A stretch of 64,000 nt of DNA from Microlunatus soli (GTDB lineage Bacteria > Actinomycetota > Actinomycetes > Propionibacteriales > Propionibacteriaceae), in NCBI RefSeq assembly GCF_900105385.1, contig NZ_LT629772.1, positions 2,418,001 to 2,482,000 of the forward strand, in the 5' to 3' direction. Position 1 is the first letter of the stretch; each line of letters begins with the position of its first letter. The translations under genes were made by a program, and so were the position numbers. This document shows, one piece after another, positions 23,071 through 31,947 of the stretch. Under the pieces are notes generated by a model. The model worked only from the letters and a program-made list of their open reading frames with translations, did no database searches and was not told the DNA's origin.

Positions 23071-24597
23071 TCAGCCCTTCTCGTCGAGGTCCTCGGTCCC
23101 GTCACGGTCGGTCGTCCGCCAGGCCGCGAGTCGGCCACCGCGGCCGATCGCCCGGAGGCGACGCTCGGTCTGTTCCCTCAGATGGCTGGGCGTCACGATC
23201 AAGATCTCGTCACCCACCCGGAGCCGCTCCCGCTGCGCCGGTACCATCGACACGTCACCGCGGATGATCAACGACACGGCGGCGTTCTTGCCGAGCCGGA
23301 GTTCACCGATCTCGACCCCACTCAACTTCGACCCTGCCGGGATCTTGACCTGCAGCAGATCGGCCGAGACCCGCTCCAACGGGGCGACCTCGACCTCGAC
23401 GTCGGTCGCCTGGGCCCGGTCGGTCAGTCCCAACCGCGACGCCACCCAGGGCAGCGTCGGCCCCTGCAGCACGGTGAACACGATGACGAAGATCAACACC
23501 ACGTCGAAGAGCTTGGTCGCGTCCGGTACTCCGGTGGCCAGCGGGATCGTACAGAGCACGATCGGGACCGCGCCGCGCAACCCGGCCCAGGACAGGAAGA
23601 TCTGATCCCGCCAGCCGATCTTGAACCAGACCGTCGACAGGAACACCGACAGCGGGCGGGCGATCAGGGTCAGGAAGAAGCCGGCGGCGAGGGCGATCCC
23701 GACGTCGGACAGGTCGATCCGGTGCGGCGAGGACAACAATCCGAGCATCACGAACAGACCGATCTGTGCGATCCATCCGATGCCCTCGACGAACGACCGG
23801 GTCGCCATCCGGAACGGGAGTTTGGCGTTGCCGATCAGCAGTCCGCAGACGTAGACAGCGGCGAAGCCACTGGTGTGCACCTGCCCGGCCACGGCAAAGG
23901 CCAGCACCGTCCAGCCGAGCGCCGCCAGGGCGTACAGGCCGGATGACGGCAGGTTGATCCGGCGCAGGATCTGGATGCCGATCCAGCCGAGGGCAGCACC
24001 GATTGCCAGCCCGCCGAGCAACTCGACGATGATCAGCAGCAGCATCACCGGTACGCCGCCGTGCGTCGGGTTGCCGGCGGCAGCCGCGCTGGCCAGGGTG
24101 ACGACCAGGACGGTCGGGGCGTCGTTCAGTCCCGACTCGGCCTCCAACATGCCGCGGATCTTGTGCGGCAACGGCACCCGCCGCAGGACGGCGAAGACCG
24201 CCGCAGCATCGGTCGGCGACGTCACGGCACCGAGCAGGATCGCCACCCAGGGGTCGAGCCCGAGCACCAGATAGCCGAACAGACCGACCGTGGCGACACT
24301 GACCGCGACACCGCCGGTGGCCAGCGTGACCGCCACTCCGGTGGAGGACTTGATGTTGCCCCACTTGGTGGTCAGACCGCCCTCGGCCAAGATCAAGACC
24401 AAGGCGCCGAAGCCGATCGCCTGTGCCACCTCGGCGTTGTCGAAATGGATCCCGATCACCGAGTCGCCGAGCACCATGCCGATGCCGAGGAACAGCAACA
24501 GCGCGGGAAGTCCGAACTTCGCTCCGACCCGAGCGGCGAAGATCGCGGCGATGAGCACGATCGCACCGATCAGCAGTACGGCGTCGAGATCGATCAT
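23071..24597 (-). CDS. potassium/proton antiporter (CPA1 family with RCK/TrkA-C domain)
   Basis: A 508-aa transporter with 12-13 membrane helices over residues ~1-400 and a cytoplasmic C-terminal TrkA_C-like domain (LLQVKIPAGSKLSGVEIGEL, then GDEILIVTPSHLREQTERRL). Conserved ion-path residues are visible in GAVTSPTDAAAVFAVLR and ESGLNDAPTVLVV, and a late helix carries SWAGLRGAVPIVL. The architecture is that of NhaP2/CvrA antiporters, which export K+ or Na+ in exchange for H+ and help control volume. Transcribed alone towards the MarR gene's downstream side (33 bp separation). Confidence 0.9.
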   Translation of the reverse strand: MIDLDAVLLIGAIVLIAAIFAARVGAKFGLPALLLFLGIGMVLGDSVIGIHFDNAEVAQAIGFGALVLILAEGGLTTKWGNIKSSTGVAVTLATGGVAVSVATVGLFGYLVLGLDPWVAILLGAVTSPTDAAAVFAVLRRVPLPHKIRGMLEAESGLNDAPTVLVVTLASAAAAGNPTHGGVPVMLLLIIVELLGGLAIGAALGWIGIQILRRINLPSSGLYALAALGWTVLAFAVAGQVHTSGFAAVYVCGLLIGNAKLPFRMATRSFVEGIGWIAQIGLFVMLGLLSSPHRIDLSDVGIALAAGFFLTLIARPLSVFLSTVWFKIGWRDQIFLSWAGLRGAVPIVLCTIPLATGVPDATKLFDVVLIFVIVFTVLQGPTLPWVASRLGLTDRAQATDVEVEVAPLERVSADLLQVKIPAGSKLSGVEIGELRLGKNAAVSLIIRGDVSMVPAQRERLRVGDEILIVTPSHLREQTERRLRAIGRGGRLAAWRTTDRDGTEDLDEKG

Positions 24598-24630
24598 CGG
24601 GCTTCCCCCTCTCGGCGGTCGGGCTTGTGA

Positions 24631-25038
24631 TCAGGTGCGAACGGCCTTCACCAGCAGGTCCTGCAGCAGCAGACGCTCGGCGGCATCGAGCGGATCGAGG
24701 GGCGAGTCCTTGGTCAGCTGACGCATCAACCGCGAACGGGTCGTCTTCCCGGCCGCTGTGAGACACACCCGCTTGGCCCGCCGATCGTCGGGATGCGGTA
24801 TTCGCTCGACCAGTCCCCCGGCTTCCAGCTTGTCCACCACGAAGGTGACGTTGGATGCCTCACAGGCCATTCGGTGAGCCAGCTCACGCATCGTCAACGG
24901 CGTCGCCAGTTCACGCAGCGCCATCGCCTGGCTGGCGGTCAGGCCCAACCCCTGCAGATGTGATCGGAGATGATCATCGATCCGCTTGGCCAACTCGGCG
25001 ACCATCAGGCAGACATCACGATCGGTCTTCATGATCAT
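24631..25038 (-). CDS. MarR-family transcriptional regulator
   Basis: A 135-aa winged-helix regulator: LGLTASQAMALRELATPLTM, recognition helix MRELAHRMACEASNVTFVVD, wing LVERIPHPDDRRAKRVCLT. The MACEASNVTFVVDKLE pattern is the usual MarR recognition helix. ATG 25038 is preceded by GGGAAGG at about 8 nt; a GTG at 25068 would extend it by ten residues. It is followed on the same strand by the antiporter, which it may control. The 220 bp upstream up to 25258 show no gene and presumably hold the promoter. Confidence 0.88.
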   Translation of the reverse strand: MIMKTDRDVCLMVAELAKRIDDHLRSHLQGLGLTASQAMALRELATPLTMRELAHRMACEASNVTFVVDKLEAGGLVERIPHPDDRRAKRVCLTAAGKTTRSRLMRQLTKDSPLDPLDAAERLLLQDLLVKAVRT

Positions 25039-25257
25039 TCTGTGCACCTTCCCTGACGGCAGAGTCACGCCCCTGGCGTCCGGGCCGCCTGATTATTCTA
25101 TCGGCAGCACGAGCAGCGTCATCATGCGAGTCTCGATGATCCAGAGTGAAACGATTTCAACTCGAAGTAGTTCGCGTCGACAACCGGGCCTTGTGCAGGA
25201 TCGCGACTGGACCCGGCAGCGGCTCAAGATCGCCCACCGGACTCAATCCGGCCGGGC

Positions 25258-26811
25258 TCAACCGCGGCGGACGGAACCGCCGGCCAGGTCGGCTGTGAGT
25301 TCGCCGCCGTCCAGGACCAGTCGGCCACGGACCAGGACCTGATCAATGCCGACCGACAGTTCGCGCGGGTTGGCGTAGTCGGCGCGGTCGGCGACCGTGG
25401 TCGGATCGAGCAGCACGAGATCGGCGACGGCTCCGGCCACCACCCGGCCCCGGCCGGACAACCCGAACGCCTCGGCCGCCGTGCCGGAGGTGATCCGGGT
25501 CAACTGCGGCCAGTCGAAGTCGCCGCGCTCGCGGCCGAAGCGGCCGTACATCCTGGCTACGCAGCCGAAGCCGCGCGGGTGCGGCGCGCCGCCGAAGAAG
25601 ATGCCGTCCGATCCCGAACAGGCGCCCGACAGGGTGAACTGCCGGGCCAGGTGATCGTCGGTCCGCGGTTGCGGGATTTCCATCACCGTGGTCGTGGTCA
25701 GACCAGATCCGGCCAGCAGCCGGTAGCCGACCTGCAGCGGATCCAGCCCACGCCGGGTACCTGCCTCGGCCAGAGTGAGGCCCTCGAGGTCCCGATCACT
25801 CCCGGTCCCGGCCGAGGCGATCCGGATCCGGTGTTCCCAGCCGATGCCGAGATTCTCGTGTTCCTCGACGCGGGCCGCGAAGCCGGCGGCCAGCTCGCTG
25901 CGCACCGCCTCGTCCTGCAGTCGGTGGGCCGCCTCGGCATTGCCGAGCATGATCAACTCCGAGGGCAGCAACACCATGCTGAGCAGGGTGAAGCCGCGGA
26001 AATAGGGGTAGGCGTCCCAGGAGAAATCGACCCCGGCGCGCCTGGCGCGTTCGATCAGCTCGCCGATCAGCTCGGGTCGGGCGTGGAAGTGTGAGGCGTG
26101 CCCCCGGACGCCGCTGCGCCGGCAGATCTCGATCAGTTCGTCGACGCCGACACCGGCGTTCTCCTCGTAACCCCGGATGTGCGAGACGTAGATGCCGGAC
26201 GCGGCGGCGACCGGTCCGCAGAGGGCGGCGAGCTCGGCCGCGTCGGCAAAGACGCCGGGGACGTAGTCCAGCCCGGTGGACAGGCCGAGGGCGCCGGCTG
26301 CCATCCCGTCGGCGACCATGCCCACCATCGCCTCCAGTTCGAACGGGGTCGGCCGTCGGGCCTCGCGTCCGAGCACCTCGTAGCGGACGGTCCCGGCCGG
26401 CACCAGATAGCCGACATTGAGTCGGGTGCGTCCGTCCCAGCCATCCAGCAGCGCTCCGACCCCGCCACCGCGATAGCTCGGATGGCGGCCGTTGAGCGCG
26501 CCGAAGTAGTCCGTGGCGTAGCGGCCGTCGCCCGGAGCGAAGGAGATGCCGTCCTGGCCGGCGATCACGCTGGTCACTCCGGACCGCAGCAGTCCGAGCT
26601 GGACGTCGTCGTCGAAGACCCGAGCGTCGGCGTGCGAGTGGGCGTCGATCGCCCCCGGCATGATCATCCGGCCGGTGGCGTCGATGGTCTGATCGGCTGC
26701 TGGCAGGTCGGTGCCGATCGCGGCGATCCGGTCACCATCCAGCATGAGCTCGGCGGGGTAACTGCCGTCGTAGGGGTCGACGACGGTGCCGCCGGTGATC
26801 TTGACGGTCAT
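25258..26811 (-). CDS. N-acyl-D-amino-acid deacylase / D-aminoacylase family amidohydrolase
   Basis: A 517-aa amidohydrolase. The metal site begins MIMPGAIDAHSHADARVFDD (HxH), and later metal/catalytic positions are seen in YVSHIRGYEENAGVGVDELI and RGHASHFHARPELI. The C-terminal beta-sandwich part is GRVVAGAVADLVLLDP. The family hydrolyses N-acyl-D-amino acids and related dipeptides. ATG 26811 follows the stop of the upstream PLP-enzyme gene by 2 nt (TGATCATG), so the two are co-translated; a longer frame would overlap that gene. Confidence 0.87.
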   Translation of the reverse strand: MTVKITGGTVVDPYDGSYPAELMLDGDRIAAIGTDLPAADQTIDATGRMIMPGAIDAHSHADARVFDDDVQLGLLRSGVTSVIAGQDGISFAPGDGRYATDYFGALNGRHPSYRGGGVGALLDGWDGRTRLNVGYLVPAGTVRYEVLGREARRPTPFELEAMVGMVADGMAAGALGLSTGLDYVPGVFADAAELAALCGPVAAASGIYVSHIRGYEENAGVGVDELIEICRRSGVRGHASHFHARPELIGELIERARRAGVDFSWDAYPYFRGFTLLSMVLLPSELIMLGNAEAAHRLQDEAVRSELAAGFAARVEEHENLGIGWEHRIRIASAGTGSDRDLEGLTLAEAGTRRGLDPLQVGYRLLAGSGLTTTTVMEIPQPRTDDHLARQFTLSGACSGSDGIFFGGAPHPRGFGCVARMYGRFGRERGDFDWPQLTRITSGTAAEAFGLSGRGRVVAGAVADLVLLDPTTVADRADYANPRELSVGIDQVLVRGRLVLDGGELTADLAGGSVRRG

Positions 26812-26813
26812 GA

Positions 26814-28073
26814 TCAGAAGTAGGTCGCGACGGCGCCGCGGATCCTGGGTTCGGCTCCTTCGACCAACAGCACCGACCGCCACTTGTCGAACATCGTGCA
26901 CGGATGGGACAACCCGAGCCGTACGACGTCGCCGACCTTCAAGCTGCCCGGTTCGGACAGCTCGACGTAGGCATGTTGATCATTGGTGTTCACGATGGTC
27001 GCAGCCGGCGCCGGGGCCAGCCCGCCGGCCGTGAGCACCTGCTGGATGGTCGGCAGCCCGGCGTCGTACGGCAGGTCACGCTTGCCGGCGTCCAGCAGGA
27101 TCAGGTGCGGCTCCGGCGCCGAGACCACTCGAGCCCAGACATGGGCGGCGGCCTGCAGCTCGGGGCCGGTCCTGGTCGCGGCCGGCGTCAGACCGGCGTA
27201 CATGCCGTCGTCATGCACGATATAGGCGCCGGACCGCAGCAGCAGCCGTCCGTTCGGCGTCCGCTCCGCCACCGGTCCGAGGATCTCGGCGACCAGGTCG
27301 AAGTGCGCGCTGCCGCCCGCGGTGAGGATCGCGTCGTCGGTCTCCACCAGCGGCGCGATCGCCGTGAAGCGATCTGCCATCGCGGCCAGGAACACCTTGA
27401 CCGCGTCCACCCGAGTCTGCGGGCTGTCGCCGGGCACCGAACCCTCGTAGCCGGCGACGCCGCGCAGCAACAGCCGCGGCGAGTCGACCACGGCGCGGGC
27501 GATCGTCAGCGCATCGTCATGCTCTCGGACACCGGCGCGGGCATGCGGGTGGCCGATCTCGACGCAGACCGGCAGTTGCCGCCGTGCACCCGCTGCCTCC
27601 AGCAGGCCGGTCATCTGCTCGACGCCGGCGACCGAGTCCACCCAGGTGGTCACCTCGAAATCGGGATCGGCGTCCAGCTCACCGGCCAGCCAACGCAGCC
27701 CGACCGGCGACAGATACTCATTGGCCACCACGACCCGGCCGATGCCGGCATCCCGGGCGACCCGCAGCTGAGGTTCGTTGGCGACCGTGATCGCCCAGCT
27801 GCCCTGCGCCAGCTGCCACTGCCACAGCGCCGGACACATCGTGGTCTTGCCGTGTGGGGCCAGCGACGCCCCATGATCATCGACCCAACGCTGCATCGCG
27901 GTCAGATTGCCGGCGACCAGGTCGAGATCGAGGGTGAAGACGGGCGTCGACACCTCCGCGAGCGGCACGTCCACCTCCGCCGGCCCGGGCGCCGCGGCCA
28001 GCGCCGGACTCCAGTTCTTGTCCCGGAGGTCGAGGGTGATCAGATTGTCGCGCAACGCGTCCAGATGGCTCAC
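26814..28073 (-). CDS. D-serine dehydratase / D-threonine aldolase-like PLP enzyme (DSD1 type)
   Basis: A 419-aa fold-type III PLP enzyme. The cofactor lysine lies in LAPHGKTTMCPALWQWQL (about residue 75) and the zinc site of the C-terminal domain in LGLSHPCTMFDKW (His and Cys). Other conserved pieces are TVANEPQLRVARDAG, VCVEIGHPHARAGVRE and TAGGSAHFDLV. Members cleave D-threonine or dehydrate D-serine. With the D-aminoacylase directly downstream it makes a D-amino-acid utilisation operon: release of the D-amino acid, then its breakdown. Confidence 0.88.
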   Translation of the reverse strand: MSHLDALRDNLITLDLRDKNWSPALAAAPGPAEVDVPLAEVSTPVFTLDLDLVAGNLTAMQRWVDDHGASLAPHGKTTMCPALWQWQLAQGSWAITVANEPQLRVARDAGIGRVVVANEYLSPVGLRWLAGELDADPDFEVTTWVDSVAGVEQMTGLLEAAGARRQLPVCVEIGHPHARAGVREHDDALTIARAVVDSPRLLLRGVAGYEGSVPGDSPQTRVDAVKVFLAAMADRFTAIAPLVETDDAILTAGGSAHFDLVAEILGPVAERTPNGRLLLRSGAYIVHDDGMYAGLTPAATRTGPELQAAAHVWARVVSAPEPHLILLDAGKRDLPYDAGLPTIQQVLTAGGLAPAPAATIVNTNDQHAYVELSEPGSLKVGDVVRLGLSHPCTMFDKWRSVLLVEGAEPRIRGAVATYF

Positions 28074-28156
28074 ACGGCGACCCTATCCCCGCCGCTCCCG
28101 GGTCCGTCGACCCGTGCTCGCGTGGGATGGCCGCGCCGACCAGGGCATCGAACGAT

Positions 28157-28186
28157 TTCGCGCTCCGCTTGCAGGATTGGTAATCT
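28157..28186 (+). promoter_or_regulatory. promoter of tRNA-Ser(CGA)
   Basis: TTCGCG (28157-28162), 18-bp spacer, TAATCT (28181-28186), 7 bp before the tRNA; the same layout as the tRNA-Ser(GGA) promoter. Confidence 0.55.
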
Positions 28187-28193
28187 CTCCGGC

Positions 28194-28280
28194 GGTGGCG
28201 TGTCTGAGCGGCCTAAAGAGCTCGCCTCGAAAGCGAGTGAGGGGTCAAACCCTCCGCGGGTTCAAATCCCGCCGCCACCG
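28194..28280 (+). tRNA. tRNA-Ser (anticodon CGA)
   Basis: An 87-nt class II tRNA with acceptor GGTGGCG/CGCCACC, anticodon stem CTCGC/GCGAG with CGA at 28228-28230, a long variable arm and T-loop GGTTCAAATCC. Discriminator G, no encoded CCA. Confidence 0.95.
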
Positions 28281-28309
28281 CCGATCGGCCGACAGCGGCC
28301 GAAACTGCG

Positions 28310-28340
28310 AACTCCGTCCCGGATGATCCGGGACGGAGTT
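28310..28340. terminator. 14-bp perfect hairpin, bidirectional terminator
   Basis: AACTCCGTCCCGGA-TGA-TCCGGGACGGAGTT lies between the tRNA and the convergent DUF2510 gene. A T-rich stretch (CTGTGGTTGT) follows on the plus strand. Confidence 0.8.
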
Positions 28341-28366
28341 CTGTGGTTGTGGGGTGGCAACCGGAT

Positions 28367-29278
28367 TCAGTGCTTGACCAGGGTCTTCTCGGCGGCCTCG
28401 ATCTGGGCCGACGTCGTCGGCTCCCCCTTCGGGGCGAAGCTCATCCAAGTCCCCAGGGTGCCGTCCTGACCGGTGTCCAGGACCACCGTGACGACCCGAT
28501 AGCCCGGATAGTCGGCCTGGGCGCCGTCACTGAGCAGATGCACCGTGCGGTGGCCCGCCATGCCGTCGACCGTGACGTCCTCGGACTCCTCCTCGGTGAC
28601 CTTCCAGCTGCCGTCGTTCATGAAGCCGTAGCTGGTCAGGCAGCTGATCAACTGGTCCGCCGCGTCCGCCGGGTCACCGAACCCGTTCTCCGACCGAATC
28701 CCGCCGATCGCGATGCCGGCCGCCCAGTCCTGGTCCGTTGGTTTGATCTTGGTGGTGCCCCAGACGGCTTGATCATCGAGCCAGGACCATTGGGTCTTGT
28801 CGTAGCGGAACCCCCAGTCCTTGACGCCTTCGTACTGCAGCCCACTGGAGGCATAGATCGGCGCCTGACTGCCGGTAGCGACCTGATTGCCGCCGGCGCA
28901 GTTGAGGTCGACCTCCTTGCCGGACCCCGACGACGGCCCCGCAGAGGGCGACGGGTCGGCACTGGCGGACCCGGACGGCAGCGGCACGACGGGGTTCTCG
29001 CCGGAGTCGCTGCGCCAGCGCGCCATTCCCCACCAGACACCGGCAACGATCACTGCGATCACGACCACGCCGATTGCCGCACCGACCAGCAACCGGGTGC
29101 GCTTCGACCTCGGCCGCTCCGTGACCGGCGCGGCCGGAGCCGATCCACTGTCGGAGCCGGTCGGCGGCGGCGTCGTGGCCGGCGAGAAGGTCGTGGCCGC
29201 GGTCCACGAACTGCCGTCCCACCATCGGTACGAATCAGGAGTGCCAGCCGGATCGGGATACCACCCAGGAGGATTCAC
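28367..29278 (-). CDS. DUF2510 domain membrane-anchored protein
   Basis: A 303-aa protein. The N-terminal DUF2510 motif is PPGWYPDPAGTPDSYRWWDG (Trp-rich, cytoplasmic), then a basic stretch, one membrane helix (LLVGAAIGVVVIAVIVAGVWW) and an extracellular domain of ~190 residues after a Ser/Gly/Pro linker. That domain has two Cys (CAGG and LISCL) that could pair. GTG 29278 follows AAGGGG. Role unknown; the DUF2510 plus single helix plus sensor-like domain layout is frequent in actinobacteria. Confidence 0.8.
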   Translation of the reverse strand: MNPPGWYPDPAGTPDSYRWWDGSSWTAATTFSPATTPPPTGSDSGSAPAAPVTERPRSKRTRLLVGAAIGVVVIAVIVAGVWWGMARWRSDSGENPVVPLPSGSASADPSPSAGPSSGSGKEVDLNCAGGNQVATGSQAPIYASSGLQYEGVKDWGFRYDKTQWSWLDDQAVWGTTKIKPTDQDWAAGIAIGGIRSENGFGDPADAADQLISCLTSYGFMNDGSWKVTEEESEDVTVDGMAGHRTVHLLSDGAQADYPGYRVVTVVLDTGQDGTLGTWMSFAPKGEPTTSAQIEAAEKTLVKH

Positions 29279-29394
29279 GCCGCCCCTTCACAACACGCCG
29301 AGTTGACCGAAGAGGAAGAGTAGCGGGCCGGCGGGTCGGGTGACCGACGAAGGAAACAGTCGCGGTCGACAACGAAACAGATAAGGTGGCCGAC

Positions 29395-30435
29395 ATGTCA
29401 GGCACGTCCGACGACACACCCCGAGCAACCCTTGCCGAGGTGGCCAGGACCGCCGGAGTATCGGTGTCCACCGTCTCCAAGGTGCTGAACGGCCGGCCGG
29501 GAGTCTCTGCCGAAACCCGCACCGAGATCGAGGAACTGCTCGATCGGCGCCACTACAACCGCCGCAATTCACCGCGCCCGATCGCACCGTTGATCGACAT
29601 CCTCTGCTACGAGGTGGACAGCGCCTGGGCGGTGGAGGCGATCAGCGGGGTCGAACGGATCGCCCGCCAGCAGGCGATGGGAGTCGTGGTCTCCGGGACG
29701 AACGACCGGCACGCGGCCGACCCTGCTTGGTTGGAGGGGGTCCTGAATCGCAATCCGCTCGGAGTCATCAGCCTGATCTCGACGCTGCCCACGGAGCAGA
29801 TCAAGCAACTCCGCGCTCGGAACATCCCCCTGGTCACGATGGATGCCGGCGACTCCCCGGACAGCTCGGGGCGCGGCGACGTGCCGTCGATCGGATCGGC
29901 CGACTTCAGCGGCGGCTACGCGGCAACCAAGCACCTGCTCGATCTCGGACACCGCACCATCGGCATGATCACCGGCCCCAGCGACCTGATGGTCTCCACC
30001 GCACGGGTCGCGGGCTTCCGCGCCGCTGTGGAGACGGCCGGACTGAGCGTCGATCCCGACCTGATCCGACCGGGCGAGTTCCATCACGCCGACGGCCTGG
30101 CCCAGGGGCACCTGTTGCTGACCCGGGAGAACCGGCCGACGGCGATCTTCGCCGGCAGCGACGTGCAGGCACTCGGCGTGTACGAGGCCGCCCGGGCACT
30201 GCGGATCGGCATTCCTGACCAGTTGTCGGTGGTCGGCTACGACGACCTGCCGCTGGCGCCGTGGACCGCCCCGCCGCTGACCACCATCCGGGTGCCGCTG
30301 GCCGAGATGTCGAAGGAGGCGACCCGGCTGCTGCGTGCACTGCGCGACGACCCGAACCTCACCGTTCCGCGGATCGAGGTCGCCACCTCGCTGGTCGTAC
30401 GCGAAAGTACAGCAAGTATCGACCTCGATCCGTAG
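29395..30435 (+). CDS. LacI-family transcriptional regulator
   Basis: A repressor of about 346 aa. The helix-turn-helix is TLAEVARTAGVSVSTVSKVL with hinge helix NGRPGVSAETRTEI, followed by a periplasmic-binding-like sensor domain (KHLLDLGHRTIGMITGPSDL, PTAIFAGSDVQALGVYEAAR, LSVVGYDDLPLAPWTAPPLT). Start ATG 29395 has AAGGTGG at 5 nt; an in-frame GTG at 29386 is possible. It precedes the sugar ABC operon on the same strand and probably represses it. Its DNA-reading helix is nearly the same as in the LacI gene at 42502. Confidence 0.93.
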   Translation: MSGTSDDTPRATLAEVARTAGVSVSTVSKVLNGRPGVSAETRTEIEELLDRRHYNRRNSPRPIAPLIDILCYEVDSAWAVEAISGVERIARQQAMGVVVSGTNDRHAADPAWLEGVLNRNPLGVISLISTLPTEQIKQLRARNIPLVTMDAGDSPDSSGRGDVPSIGSADFSGGYAATKHLLDLGHRTIGMITGPSDLMVSTARVAGFRAAVETAGLSVDPDLIRPGEFHHADGLAQGHLLLTRENRPTAIFAGSDVQALGVYEAARALRIGIPDQLSVVGYDDLPLAPWTAPPLTTIRVPLAEMSKEATRLLRALRDDPNLTVPRIEVATSLVVRESTASIDLDP

Positions 30436-30480
30436 ACGTTTCGCTCAAGTTTCGCTACTATCGCAGAAACTTGCGAAGGT
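30436..30480 (+). promoter_or_regulatory. candidate LacI-type operator and promoter of the sugar ABC operon
   Basis: TTTCG at 30439 and 30450 (11-bp period), and arms AAGTTTC (30447-30453) and GAAACTT (30466-30472) flank a TACTAT box (30456-30461). A bound repressor would cover the -10. TTTCG pairs recur before 42502 and 49257. Confidence 0.5.
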
Positions 30481-30555
30481 ACGATCGCGCCGTTCGGAGG
30501 CGCGTCGGGTGAGCCTCGGCCTTCGCAGTCCTCCGCGACGAAGGGGAATACTTCG

Positions 30556-31947
30556 ATGCGCTCCGTGCACGTCTCACGGGCGTCGCTGCGTCGACTCGGG
30601 ATGATCTTCGCCGCAGCGATCACCGCTGCGGTGACTGCTCTGGCCAGCACCGGCTGCGTGCCGGGCCCGGGAAAACCACCGCCGCCCGGCTCGCCCACCT
30701 CGGGAAACATCACCTGGTGGGGCTGGACACCGACCGACGCCGCGGTCGCCAAGCAGTACATCGCGGCGTTCAACAAGGAATATCCGAACATCCACGTCAC
30801 CTTCCGGCTGGTATCCATCGACTCCTGGGATGCGGCACTCCGGCCCGCCCTCGCCTCGTCCAGCGGCCCCGACGTGTTCGACATGGAGCCCGGTCAACGG
30901 GTCGAGCGGTTCAAGGGCTTCACCGAGGACCTGACGCCGCTGGCCGAGGATGCCCTCGGCCCGGCCTGGAAGGACAAACTGGCCGAGATCGGCGTCAAGG
31001 GCCTGACCTACGACGGCAAACTGACTGCACTGTCGGTCGGCCAGACCTACGCCGGCTCGGTGTGGATCAATCCCGACCTGTTCGCGAAGTATCACCTGCA
31101 GCCGCCCCGGACCATGGCCGAGTGGAAGAAGGTCTGCAAGGTGTTCCGGTCCCATGACCAGGGCTGCTTCGTGCAGGGTGCCGCCGGGGCCGGCTTCAAC
31201 CAAGACACCCTGCAGGCGATCGCCGATTCGATCCAGCCCGGGATCTGGACCAAGGCCTCCAAGGGCGAGGTGAAGTGGACCCACCCGGTGATCATCAGGA
31301 CACTGCAGACCTGGAAGGACCTGTTCGACTCCGGGATCATGCAGCCCGGAGCAATCGGCTACCAGCAGTATCCGGACGCCAACAATGACTTCCTCAGCGG
31401 CAAGTACGCGATGGTGATGATGGGCACCTGGTACATGATCAACAGCACCAGGACCGGGATGCAGAGCTCGCTCAGCGCCGCCGGTGTCGCCGATCCGCAG
31501 CCCTTCGCCATGCAGCCGATCCCGTTCCCCCGGGTGGACGGCTCGCACCATCCGAGTGCGCTCTTCGGTGACGCCGACTACGGCCTGTCGGTGAACATCC
31601 GCTCCGAACACCGGGCCGCAGCCAAGACCTTCGTGCGCTGGATGACCACCAGCGAACAGGGCCAGCACGCGGTCGCCGATTCGCTGCTGGACCTGCCGTC
31701 ACTACGGTCGATCCAACCGGACTTCGACAAGATCACAATGGTCGACGACCGGCAGGTCCCCTGGATCAAGAGCCTGGTCAAGCAGACCAGTACGGTGACC
31801 GAGCCGCGGATGTCGCTGGTCAATCAGGACGTTTCAACCGCGATGCAGGCCTCGGCGTCCGCCGTCGCCACCGGCCAGTCCACACCACAGGAGGCCGCCC
31901 AGACTCTGCAACAGGCGGCCGAGGCCGCCGCGGCGGTGCAACGATGA
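30556..31947 (+). CDS. sugar ABC transporter substrate-binding lipoprotein
   Basis: A 463-aa family-1 solute-binding protein. The signal peptide ends in the lipobox ASTGC (Cys about residue 34), followed by a Pro/Gly spacer. The mature part opens ITWWGWTPTDAAVAKQYIAA and shows FNKEYPNIHVTFRLV, SGPDVFDMEPGQRVERF and the late KTFVRWMTTSEQGQ helix typical of carbohydrate binders. It feeds the two permeases that follow with overlapping start codons. Ligand unknown; the neighbours suggest a mono- or oligosaccharide. Confidence 0.92.
   Translation: MRSVHVSRASLRRLGMIFAAAITAAVTALASTGCVPGPGKPPPPGSPTSGNITWWGWTPTDAAVAKQYIAAFNKEYPNIHVTFRLVSIDSWDAALRPALASSSGPDVFDMEPGQRVERFKGFTEDLTPLAEDALGPAWKDKLAEIGVKGLTYDGKLTALSVGQTYAGSVWINPDLFAKYHLQPPRTMAEWKKVCKVFRSHDQGCFVQGAAGAGFNQDTLQAIADSIQPGIWTKASKGEVKWTHPVIIRTLQTWKDLFDSGIMQPGAIGYQQYPDANNDFLSGKYAMVMMGTWYMINSTRTGMQSSLSAAGVADPQPFAMQPIPFPRVDGSHHPSALFGDADYGLSVNIRSEHRAAAKTFVRWMTTSEQGQHAVADSLLDLPSLRSIQPDFDKITMVDDRQVPWIKSLVKQTSTVTEPRMSLVNQDVSTAMQASASAVATGQSTPQEAAQTLQQAAEAAAAVQR

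Noticed and set aside
23182-23946. Frames rich in Gln/Asp/Arg opposite the antiporter
   Set aside because: Composition typical of antisense reading of membrane-protein codons; no ribosome site.
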